This document shows, piece after piece, positions 7,643-14,225 of a DNA stretch of 18,424 nt (the first letter of the stretch is position 1; each line of letters begins with the position of its first letter). The position numbers were made by a program, and so were the translations under genes. Where the stretch lies: positions 1 to 18,424 of the forward strand of contig CAZSOQ010000100.1 in assembly GCA_964608495.1 (NCBI GenBank), in the 5' to 3' direction. The DNA comes from JAKORR01 sp964608495. Its GTDB lineage: Bacteria; Armatimonadota; Zipacnadia; Zipacnadales; FEN-943. Under the pieces are notes generated by a model. That model was given only the letters and a program-made list of their open reading frames with translations, was not told the origin of the DNA and ran no database searches.

Positions 7643-8683
7643 TCAGTCCTCGATCAGAGGCAGCTTCACCAGCTCGCCGCCCCGCTCGGCGGACAGGTCC
7701 ATGGCAAGGCACAGCTCGTGGGTGCGCACGGCATCCTCTAGGTTCACGTAGGATTCCTGGTCCCCCAGCACGCACTCCGCAAAGTGGTCTATCTCGCCCT
7801 CGAAGGGATGGTGCTCCACGTCGCCGCTGTCGGGCAGGATCGAGGGCACCGTCGCCCATCCCGTCTGGCCGGGGAACAGCTCCGGCGCCCAGATCCGGTT
7901 GTCCCGGATCGCGCCCTTGTCCCCGAGCAGGTCCACATTGAAGGCGTAGGGCATCACGCAGTCCAGCGACGACGAAAGCTTGCCGATCACGCCGCCCTCG
8001 AACTTCAGGATCGCCACTTCCGTGGGCGGGTACTCGTAGGCCGTGTCCCAGCCGCCCGAGAAGGCCGCCACCTCGGTGGCCTCGCAGCCCAGCATCCAGC
8101 GCAGGGCGTCCACGGCGTGGCACCCGGCGAAGAGGAAGCTGCTCCCCCCGGCCCGCTTCGTTCGCGCCCATTCCCACCCCGAGTACCAGTCCGACACGCC
8201 GTGCCAGTAGTCGCACTCGGCGTAGTAGACCTGCCCGATAGCGTCGCTGTCCAGCAGCCGTCGGGTGCTCAGCAGCGACGGGTTCCAGCGCAGCACGAAG
8301 CTGACCACCGTCTTGACCTTGGCTTCGCGCACGGCGTCCCTCAGGGCCTGCAGGCCCTCCACGTCCAGCGCGATCGCCTTCTCCAGGATGAAGTGCTTGC
8401 CCGCCCTCGCGGCCTTCACGCCCTCTTCGACGTGCAGGTCCGTGGGCGTGCAGATGCTGAGCACGTCCACCCGCGGATCGGCCAGAAGCTCGTCGTAGTC
8501 GGTGTAGATGGCCAGCTTGTCCGCGTCGAGACCGGCCTCATGAGCCCTGGCCCGACAGCTTGCCTCGCGCCGACTGCAGACAGCCACCACTTCGCAGTGG
8601 GGATTGCGGGCGTAGGCCTTCAGGTGTTCGCCGGACACCCAGCCCGCTCCATGGATGGCGGCACCCAGCTTGCGTTCGCTCAT
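7643..8683 (-). CDS. Gfo/Idh/MocA family oxidoreductase
   Basis: A 346-residue NAD(P)-dependent dehydrogenase of the family acting on sugars, inositols and amino sugars; the substrate cannot be told from sequence. The N-terminal Rossmann domain begins KLGAAIHGAGWVSGEHLKAY (5-24), with VDVLSICTPTDLHVEEGVKA (72-91) before the catalytic lysine. Normally that lysine lies in an EKP motif; here it reads E101-K102-A103, so the proline is replaced by alanine. The C-terminal domain has the usual AGCHAVDALRWMLG segment (186-199), with H189 and D192 as likely active-site residues. The start is secure: GGAGGTGA lies just upstream of the ATG. It is transcribed divergently from the glycosidase-like lipoprotein at 8911, 227 nt away, and heads a minus-strand set with the roadblock and PPK2 genes. 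Confidence 0.9.
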   Translation of the reverse strand: MSERKLGAAIHGAGWVSGEHLKAYARNPHCEVVAVCSRREASCRARAHEAGLDADKLAIYTDYDELLADPRVDVLSICTPTDLHVEEGVKAARAGKHFILEKAIALDVEGLQALRDAVREAKVKTVVSFVLRWNPSLLSTRRLLDSDAIGQVYYAECDYWHGVSDWYSGWEWARTKRAGGSSFLFAGCHAVDALRWMLGCEATEVAAFSGGWDTAYEYPPTEVAILKFEGGVIGKLSSSLDCVMPYAFNVDLLGDKGAIRDNRIWAPELFPGQTGWATVPSILPDSGDVEHHPFEGEIDHFAECVLGDQESYVNLEDAVRTHELCLAMDLSAERGGELVKLPLIED

Positions 8684-8757
8684 GACGTCACCTCCGGCCC
8701 TGGCCCAAGCTCCCGCGCCCGGCTTGCGGCCCTCGACTCTCGTGGCAGGTGGCGCGG

Positions 8758-8786
8758 GCCGGCTCCCCCGAGGGGGCTCGTCCGGC
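8758..8786. repeat. Stem-loop in the divergent intergenic region
   Basis: GCCGG (8758-8762) and CCGGC (8782-8786) flank an inner CCCC/GGGG pairing (within 8765-8776). The element lies between the divergent oxidoreductase and lipoprotein genes. A role as operator or leader hairpin is possible but unproven. The 227-nt region has no credible ORF. Confidence 0.25.
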
Positions 8787-8854
8787 CGACGCCGGGGGTG
8801 AGGTTCGCCGGAGCCGCCGCCAGTCCTTCCGGCGCGCCCGGGCGCCGACAGGGA

Positions 8855-8864
8855 CCGGTACCGG
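8855..8864. promoter_or_regulatory. Palindrome CCGGTACCGG upstream of the lipoprotein gene
   Basis: A perfect 10-bp palindrome 46 nt before the lipoprotein start, followed by a related AGGTACGGG. It is a candidate operator for the divergent gene pair. No convincing -35/-10 pair could be assigned next to it. Confidence 0.25.
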
Positions 8865-8899
8865 CAGGTACGGGCGAGGCCGCGCCGAATCCTAGAACT

Positions 8900-8905
8900 G
8901 GTGAT
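8900..8905 (+). promoter_or_regulatory. Shine-Dalgarno GGTGAT deciding the lipoprotein start
   Basis: GGTGAT matches the 3' end of the AAGGAGGTGAT consensus and lies 5 nt before ATG 8911. It argues for that ATG over an out-of-frame ATG at 8904 that overlaps it. Confidence 0.5.
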
Positions 8906-8910
8906 GCCTG

Positions 8911-10845
8911 ATGAAGCCCCTCGCCTTGGTCCTCTCGATCGCGCTGGTCACCTCCGGATGCTCGGCCGGACTGGTCGAGAACCCGGGCTTCGAGGAAGTC
9001 GCGGCCAACGGAGCGCCCGTGGGCTGGACCTGCTCGCCCGCCGTGTACCAGACGGACACGGAGGTGAAGCACTCGGGCGAGCGCTCGCTGAGATTCCATA
9101 ACCTCGACGCGGGGAACTACCAGTTGTGCTCGCAGACCGCTCCCCTGGAGCACGACCGGTTCTACGAGTTCTCCGTCTGGGTGAAGACTCAGGGGCTGTC
9201 GGGCGAGGATTCGGGCGCGACGATCTGCCTGGAGTGGTACGGGGCCGGCGGCAAGTACCTCGGCGGCTCCTACCCGGCAGGCCTCAAGGGCGACAGCGAC
9301 TGGCAGCGCGTGCAGGGCGTGTCGGGGCGAGTACCGGCGGAGGCAGAGCGCTGCAACGTGACGGTCTACTGCCGCAAGGGGATGACGGGCACGGCCTGGT
9401 TCGATGATGTGGAGGTGCAGCGGGCCTTCGCGTCGCCTCTGACCTCGGCCGTCGTGAAGCCCAACTACCGGGGCTGGCTGGGCATGGACCGGGAGCCGGA
9501 AGTAGCGCTGGCCTTCACTGTGGACACTCGCGACCTGGAGCTGACCTACGACGACCTGATGTGGGACTTGAAGGTGACCGACGCGGCGGGGAAGGTGTGG
9601 GCCACGATGAGCTTCGACCCGGCCGGCGCCGAGGGCGAGCCCAGGATCGCCCTGGACCCGCAACTGCCCGCGGGCGAGTACACGGTGACCCTGCGCCTGG
9701 CCGAGCGGCAGACCGGCCGGGCCGTCGCCACGAACACGCACCGTCTGCTGCGGCGCCCGCCCGATGCTCCCAGGCCGCGCGTCTACCTTGACGAGCACAA
9801 CCGCGTCATTCTGGACGGCAAGCCCTTCTTCCCGCTGGGGACTTACGCGAACACGGGCCTGATGAACGACGAGACGCTGAAGCTGTACTCACAGAGCGCC
9901 TTCAACTGCATGATGCCCTATGGCACGCCGTCTCGCGAGCAGATGGACCTGGCGCAGAAGTACGGGGTGAAGGTGATCTACTCGGTCAAGGACGCCTACG
10001 CGGGGACCCACTGGTGCCCGAAGGAGATAGCAACGGCGGAGGACGAGCGGCCGTGGGTGGAAGCGAGGGTCACGGCCTTCCGCGACCACCCGGCGCTGCT
10101 GGCGTGGTACCTGAACGACGAGCTGCCGCTGACCATGCTCGACCGGCTGACAGCGCACCAGGAATGGCTCGAGGAGCTGGACCCGGACCATCCCACCTGG
10201 GTGGTGCTGTACCAGGTGCGCGAGGTGCGGTGGTACATGCCCACCTTCGACGCCATCGGCACCGATCCGTACCCGATACCGAATCACCCCAGCCGCGCGG
10301 AGGAGTGGACGAGGCTCACGCGCGAGGCGGTGTTCGGCGCCAGGCCGGTGTGGATGGTGCCGCAGATCTTCAACTGGGATTCCTACAACAAGGATCGGGG
10401 CGGACGGACGCCGACCTTCGAGGAGATGCGCTCCATGGCCTGGCAGTGCATCTGCGAGGGCGCCAACGGCCTGGTCTTCTATTCCCTCTCCGACATCCGC
10501 CGCGACCCGGCCACTCCCTTCGAGGTGCAATGGGACAGCGTGAAGCGCATGGCCGCCGAGATCGCTCAGTGGATACCGGCGCTGCTCTCCGTGGAAAAGG
10601 CGGCGCCGGTGGAGGGCCGCGGGGCGCATGTCCACTGGCTGACGAGGTCGCTTCAGGGCAAGACCTACCTCTTCGCGGTGAACGACGACTACGATCCCCA
10701 CAGCGTAACCTTCCGACTGCCCTCGTGGTGCTCGGGTCTGCGGCGAATCGGCGACGAGGCCTTCCTGGCGGCCAGCGGCGATGACCGCGCCAGTGACCGT
10801 CTCGAGGGCCTGGACATGCAGGTCTACGAGCTGCTGGGCGACTGA
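8911..10845 (+). CDS. Secreted lipoprotein: carbohydrate-binding-like module plus glycosidase-like TIM barrel
   Basis: A 644-residue protein with a short signal peptide ending in a lipobox (VTSGC, C17 as the lipidated residue), so it is probably membrane-anchored outside the cytoplasm. Residues about 20-172 begin ENPGFEE and end TAWFDDVEVQ, the frame of a CBM4/9-type jelly-roll carbohydrate-binding module. A beta-rich segment with LPAGEYTVTLRLAE follows (about 175-285). From about 290 the pattern resembles a clan GH-A-like barrel: VILDGKPFFPLGTYAN (299-314), HPALLAWYLNDELPL (393-407) and CEGANGLVFYSLSD (515-528). E404, in N402-D403-E404, is the likely acid/base by analogy with the Asn-Glu pair of GH-A enzymes; the nucleophile is not clear. 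A small beta domain ends the protein. I cannot name a GH family or substrate. It is divergent from a Gfo/Idh oxidoreductase and precedes an epimerase-like gene, which fits glycan use. Confidence 0.8.
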   Translation: MKPLALVLSIALVTSGCSAGLVENPGFEEVAANGAPVGWTCSPAVYQTDTEVKHSGERSLRFHNLDAGNYQLCSQTAPLEHDRFYEFSVWVKTQGLSGEDSGATICLEWYGAGGKYLGGSYPAGLKGDSDWQRVQGVSGRVPAEAERCNVTVYCRKGMTGTAWFDDVEVQRAFASPLTSAVVKPNYRGWLGMDREPEVALAFTVDTRDLELTYDDLMWDLKVTDAAGKVWATMSFDPAGAEGEPRIALDPQLPAGEYTVTLRLAERQTGRAVATNTHRLLRRPPDAPRPRVYLDEHNRVILDGKPFFPLGTYANTGLMNDETLKLYSQSAFNCMMPYGTPSREQMDLAQKYGVKVIYSVKDAYAGTHWCPKEIATAEDERPWVEARVTAFRDHPALLAWYLNDELPLTMLDRLTAHQEWLEELDPDHPTWVVLYQVREVRWYMPTFDAIGTDPYPIPNHPSRAEEWTRLTREAVFGARPVWMVPQIFNWDSYNKDRGGRTPTFEEMRSMAWQCICEGANGLVFYSLSDIRRDPATPFEVQWDSVKRMAAEIAQWIPALLSVEKAAPVEGRGAHVHWLTRSLQGKTYLFAVNDDYDPHSVTFRLPSWCSGLRRIGDEAFLAASGDDRASDRLEGLDMQVYELLGD

Positions 10846-10872
10846 TCCCGCCTGTGGGCGCGGCGGCGGACC

Positions 10873-10902
10873 GGCTTCCGAAGCCGCCGGGGCGCTTCCG
10901 TT
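10873..10902 (+). other. Intergenic inverted repeats between lipoprotein and epimerase genes
   Basis: The 181-nt gap after the lipoprotein gene starts with overlapping inverted repeats, including CGGCTTC-C-GAAGCCG and an outer CGGCGGC/GCCGCCG pairing. No T-tract follows. The structure may mark the end of the lipoprotein transcript. The rest of the gap holds an A/T-richer patch near 10950 but no promoter I can defend. Coordinates are approximate. Confidence 0.25.
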
Positions 10903-11012
10903 CCGTCCGGTGGGCTTGCAGTCAGGGGGAACCACGGGCCCGCGGAGTCGTTTGTTCACTCAAGCGGTGGACTCGGTCCTTCGTCGGCGACTAGAGCTTG
11001 ACCTCGCGGGCC

Positions 11013-11020
11013 AGGGGGGA
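11013..11020 (+). promoter_or_regulatory. Shine-Dalgarno deciding the epimerase-like start
   Basis: AGGGGGGA lies 6 nt before ATG 11027. The frame is open further upstream to 10781, inside the preceding gene, but this site and the start of homology both favour 11027. Confidence 0.7.
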
Positions 11021-11026
11021 CAACCG

Positions 11027-12091
11027 ATGCTTAGCCGCCACTATGCCTGTCGCGTCAGCGACCGCTTGCGTCTGGCGAATCAGCGTCTGCTGGTCATGGA
11101 GAACGAGCTGCTCCGAGTGACGCTCTTGCTGGACAAGGGCGCGGACATCGTGGAGCTGCGCTACAAGCCGCGGGACCTGGACTTCCTTTGGCACTCGCCC
11201 AACCCCCTCTTCTGGGGCAGCTGGGAGCGAGAGTCGGCCCCGGCCCCGGCGGGGCCCTTCCCGGACTACTACGAGGGCTGCTGGCAGGAGGTCCTGCCCA
11301 ACGCGGGACGCGCCTGCGAGTGGGGCGGCGCTCCCCTCGGCCAGCACGGCGAGGTCTGGGCCTTGCCCTGGGACTGCAAGATCCTCGAGGACGACCCGGG
11401 CATGGTGTGGGTCGAGCTAACCGTCCGCTGCCGCCGCATGCCGCTGAGCCTCACCCGACGCATGATCCTCAGGGCCGGCGTCCCGGCGCTATTCCTGGAC
11501 GAGGAGCTGCACAACGACAGCCCGGTGGACCTGGCCGTCATGTGGGGACATCACCCGGCCTATGGCGAGCCCTTCCTCGGGCCCGCCTGTCGCATTGACG
11601 CCCCGGACTGCCAGGTCCTTGTGGATCCCCACGTCGGCCCGCGCTCGCGCTTCGACCCGTCCCGGCGCTTCACCTGGCCCGAGAGCGTCACGACCGACGG
11701 CGCCCGGGTGGACATCTCGCGCATCGCCGCCCGCGAGGAGGGCGTGGACGAGATGTACTACCTCACCGACCTGTCCGCGCCCTGGTACGCGCTCGTCAAC
11801 GAGGACATGGGCCTCACCTGCGCCCTGGCCTGGGGCGGGTCGGCCTTCAAGTGCGTGTGGTACTGGGCCTCCCTGGGCGGCGATCTCTCCTGGCCGTCCT
11901 GGGGGCGCTACTACACCGTGGCCCTCGAGCCCATGTCAAGCTGGCCCGCCATCCTCACCAACGCCATCGAGAAGGGCACCGAGCTGCGCCTCGAGGCAGG
12001 CGAGACCGTCGAGGAGCGTCTCACCGTGGTGGTGTCGGAGAAGGCGTCGCCCGTCCGGGACGTCAGCATCGGCGCAGAGGTGACCCAGTAG
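11027..12091 (+). CDS. Aldose 1-epimerase-like (mutarotase-fold) protein
   Basis: A 354-residue protein resembling the galactose-mutarotase-fold superfamily, which contains aldose 1-epimerases and DUF4432-type proteins that interconvert sugar anomers or bind sugars. Visible family-like points are the N-terminal ENELLRVTLLLDKGADIVEL (25-44), QHGEVW (106-111), the His pair in GHHPAYGEPF (174-183) and EPMSSWP (301-307). By analogy with aldose epimerases, H107 and H176 would be substrate-binding or acid residues and E301 the general base; this is inference. There is no signal peptide, so it is probably cytoplasmic. The gene starts the close set with the phosphatase (13-nt gap) and queH, and follows the glycosidase-like lipoprotein. 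A non-catalytic sugar-binding role cannot be excluded. Confidence 0.75.
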   Translation: MLSRHYACRVSDRLRLANQRLLVMENELLRVTLLLDKGADIVELRYKPRDLDFLWHSPNPLFWGSWERESAPAPAGPFPDYYEGCWQEVLPNAGRACEWGGAPLGQHGEVWALPWDCKILEDDPGMVWVELTVRCRRMPLSLTRRMILRAGVPALFLDEELHNDSPVDLAVMWGHHPAYGEPFLGPACRIDAPDCQVLVDPHVGPRSRFDPSRRFTWPESVTTDGARVDISRIAAREEGVDEMYYLTDLSAPWYALVNEDMGLTCALAWGGSAFKCVWYWASLGGDLSWPSWGRYYTVALEPMSSWPAILTNAIEKGTELRLEAGETVEERLTVVVSEKASPVRDVSIGAEVTQ

Positions 12092-12104
12092 GCCCCCGCA
12101 GCCC

Positions 12105-12596
12105 ATGCGCCCCCACGACCGAATCACGAAGCGAATCTGGCTCGGCGGCAGCCTCACCTTCGACGCCTGGCGCTGCCTCTGGCAGGCCGGCGTAACCGTG
12201 GACCTGAGCCTCCAGGAGGAAGCGCGCGACGACTTCGGCCCCCTCGCTCCCGAGGCCGAGCTATGGCTGCCCGCCACCGACAACGACATGCCCTCCCACG
12301 ACCAGACCTGGCTCGCCTGCGCCTTCATCCACTCGGCCCTGCTGCTGGGCAGGCATCTGGTAATCCACTGCCGGTGGGGGATAGGCCGGTCGCCGCTCAC
12401 CCTCGCCGCTTACCTCACCACCCAGGGCTGGGACGCCGGCGAGGCCATGAGGTCCATCACCGAGCGCAGGCCCATCGTCGAACCCAACGGCGGGCAGCGC
12501 GACCAGCTCCTGGCCTTCGTCCGCCGGTGGCGGGCGGGCGAGCTGCCGCCGCTGCCGGGCCCGCCTCTGCCGCCGGGGAGCCTCGATCCGCCGTGA
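12105..12596 (+). CDS. Dual-specificity-type protein phosphatase
   Basis: A 163-residue cysteine-based phosphatase. The signature HCRWGIGRSP (88-97) is the HC-X5-R-S/T active site, with C89 as nucleophile and R95 binding phosphate. A likely general-acid Asp lies in the loop PATDNDMPSHD (56-66), D59 or D61. The opening RIWLGGSLTFD resembles the strand that starts many bacterial dual-specificity phosphatases. The C-terminal 20 residues are Pro-rich (PPLPGPPLPPG) and look disordered. Substrates may be phosphoproteins, phosphoinositides or RNA 5' ends; the sequence does not say. The start has only a weak ribosome site 13 nt after the epimerase stop. Its stop codon overlaps the queH GTG by 4 bp, which suggests translational coupling. 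Confidence 0.82.
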   Translation: MRPHDRITKRIWLGGSLTFDAWRCLWQAGVTVDLSLQEEARDDFGPLAPEAELWLPATDNDMPSHDQTWLACAFIHSALLLGRHLVIHCRWGIGRSPLTLAAYLTTQGWDAGEAMRSITERRPIVEPNGGQRDQLLAFVRRWRAGELPPLPGPPLPPGSLDPP

Positions 12597-13210
12597 GGGC
12601 CTCGCGGGGGGAGAGCGACGCGTCCCATCAGCCGGGCGATCGGCCGGACGAGGACGGCAGGCCGCGGCTGGGCCTTCATGTCTGCTGCGGCGGGTGTGCC
12701 ACCGTGGCCCTGGAGCGGCTTCTGCCGAGGTTCCACGTCCTGCCGTACTGGTACAACCCCAACCTTTCGCCCCCCGAGGAGCACTCGGCCCGCCTGGCCG
12801 CCGCGCAGCGCGCGTGCGAGCACTTCGGCCTGACGCTCCACGAGGGCCCGGCGGACAGCGATCGCTGGCTCGCGGCCGTCGCCGGTCTCGAGGACGAGCC
12901 CGAGGGCGGCGCACGGTGCCTGGTGTGCTTTCGCGTCCGGCTCGAGGAGGCGGCTCGCTGGGCCCGCGGTCGGGGCTGCCGGCTGCTCACGACCACTCTG
13001 ACCGTCGGCCCACAGAAGGTCGTCGAGGTGATACACCGGATCGGCCGAGAGGTCGCGCAGGGCGCCGGCCTCGCCTGGCTGGACGAGACCTTCCGCAAGG
13101 CCGACGGCTTCCGGCGGTCCGTCGAGCTGGCCGAGGAGCTGGGCCTCTACCGCCAGGACTACTGCGGGTGTGCCTTCAGCCTGGCGGAGCGCAGGCGGCG
13201 GCGTCAGTGA
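12593..13210 (+). CDS. queH: Epoxyqueuosine reductase QueH
   Basis: QueH carries out the last step of queuosine synthesis, reducing epoxyqueuosine in tRNA, and replaces cobalamin-dependent QueG in many bacteria. The 205-residue protein shows the family's markers: LGLHVCCGGC (26-35), YNPNLSPPEEHSAR (54-67), ARCLVCFRVRLEEAARWA (107-124), TTTLTVGPQK (133-142) and ELGLYRQDYCGCAFS (182-196). Cys pairs C31/C32, C109/C112 and C191/C193 are in the places expected for metal or Fe-S binding. No ATG precedes the homology in frame; GTG 12593 in a GTGA overlap with the phosphatase stop is the best start, giving a 25-residue lead before the first motif. Other queuosine genes are absent. Its last 35 bp overlap the converging amidohydrolase gene. 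Confidence 0.9.
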   Translation: MRASRGESDASHQPGDRPDEDGRPRLGLHVCCGGCATVALERLLPRFHVLPYWYNPNLSPPEEHSARLAAAQRACEHFGLTLHEGPADSDRWLAAVAGLEDEPEGGARCLVCFRVRLEEAARWARGRGCRLLTTTLTVGPQKVVEVIHRIGREVAQGAGLAWLDETFRKADGFRRSVELAEELGLYRQDYCGCAFSLAERRRRRQ

Positions 13211-13979
13211 GCTCGGGCCAGAGGGCCAGAGCGTTCCCGCTCAGGATGGCCGTGAGCGCCTCCTCGGGCACGCCCGACCGTTCCACCTTCACCGTCGTCA
13301 CGCCCGGGTCCAGGAAGGGCAGGTGGGTCCCGAAGAGCAGACGCGGGGCCCCGACCTTGCTCACCATCTGCTCCACCGAGTTCGAGGGCGATTTCAGGTA
13401 GGACAGCTCGGCCCAGCACCGGTCCGCGGGCGTCGCCGCAAGGAAGACCTCGATCTCGCGCTGGTTCCCGCACGCCAGCACGATCTTCGCCTCGGGCACG
13501 GCCTTCGCCAGGGCAGCCACGCGCTCGGCCTGCACCGGCGGCATCAGCAGGTGCCAGTGATGCTGCCGCTCGTCCTCGACCCGCACGCAGCAGATCAGGG
13601 GCAGGCCCAGCGCGGCGGCGGCCCGTGCCAGCTCCTGGGCCGGCCCGCCGCCGGCGTCATACCCGTGGTAGTTGGGGTACAGCTTCACGGCCCGCGCCCC
13701 CCGCCGACCGGCGGTCTCCAGGTCCCTCTGCCAGCCTGGGAAGACCGGGTTGATCACCGCCGCGGGCAGCAGGCACGCGGAACTTTCGGCCTGCGCGAGG
13801 CGCTCGAAGAGCAGAGCGTTCGCCCCCTCGGGGTTACGGTACAGGATGCCTTCGACCGGTCCCACCACGGCCGCGGCGATGCCGTGCCGTCGCATCACGG
13901 CCAGCACACCGTCCACACCGGACATCGGCAGACGCCGGAAGGCCCAGTCTCCCACGTCCGCGTGCACGTCAAAGCGCAT
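13176..13979 (-). CDS. Amidohydrolase family 2-like metal-dependent hydrolase
   Basis: A 267-residue TIM-barrel protein of the amidohydrolase-2 type (the group holding ACMSD-like decarboxylases and related hydrolases). The N-terminal metal motif reads FDVHADVG (3-10), D4-x-H6-x-D8, where most relatives have H-x-H or D-x-H-x-H. GARAVKLYPNYHGYD (94-108) matches the strand-helix segment with the bridging residue area. LLFGTHLPFLDP (214-225) sits where relatives carry FGSD, with H219 in place of the usual catalytic Asp. These changes suggest a divergent active site or subfamily; substrate unknown. The ATG at 13979 has GGGGGTG about 9 nt ahead on the minus strand. It is divergent from the membrane protein at 14226 and its 3' end overlaps queH by 35 bp. 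Confidence 0.8.
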   Translation of the reverse strand: MRFDVHADVGDWAFRRLPMSGVDGVLAVMRRHGIAAAVVGPVEGILYRNPEGANALLFERLAQAESSACLLPAAVINPVFPGWQRDLETAGRRGARAVKLYPNYHGYDAGGGPAQELARAAAALGLPLICCVRVEDERQHHWHLLMPPVQAERVAALAKAVPEAKIVLACGNQREIEVFLAATPADRCWAELSYLKSPSNSVEQMVSKVGAPRLLFGTHLPFLDPGVTTVKVERSGVPEEALTAILSGNALALWPELTDAAACAPPG

Positions 13980-14013
13980 CGGCTACGCACCCCCGAGTCG
14001 CGGGCGGCGGAAT

Positions 14014-14028
14014 CGCGTGAGGCACGCG
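14014..14028. other. Perfect short hairpin in the divergent gap
   Basis: CGCGTG (14014-14019) and CACGCG (14023-14028) form a perfect 6-bp inverted repeat around AGG, within the 246-nt gap between the divergent amidohydrolase and membrane-protein genes. It may be an operator. Apart from this and the promoter candidate at 14099-14127, the gap shows nothing coding. Confidence 0.3.
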
Positions 14029-14098
14029 GGCACCGCCCTGCGGGTGCGGTTCACCCTCTATCCGCCCGGTCCTTTGCGGCCTTCCGTCGCCACGGGGC

Positions 14099-14127
14099 TT
14101 GCCGGATAGGGCCGGAACGTGGAGAAT
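14099..14127 (+). promoter_or_regulatory. Candidate sigma-70-type promoter for the membrane roadblock gene
   Basis: TTGCCG (14099-14104) and GAGAAT (14122-14127) are separated by 17 bp and each match the consensus at 4 of 6 positions. A start near 14134 would leave a leader of about 90 nt before ATG 14226. The match is modest. Confidence 0.35.
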
Positions 14128-14225
14128 TGGTGTGGCATCGCCGGGCGCGGCGAGCGGGCCCGTGGTCGGCGCCGGGCGCGCGACACGGGAACGAGGGGGC
14201 CGCACGCAGCCTGGAGCCTTGGGAG

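Noticed and set aside
7029..8216. Upstream extension of the PPK2 frame to 664 codons
   Set aside because: It runs through the roadblock and oxidoreductase genes in another frame; PPK2 similarity starts only after GTG 7028, which has its own ribosome site.
13170..14225. Upstream extension of the membrane roadblock frame to 911 codons
   Set aside because: It is antisense to the amidohydrolase and gives an Arg/His/Gly-rich sequence without domain features.
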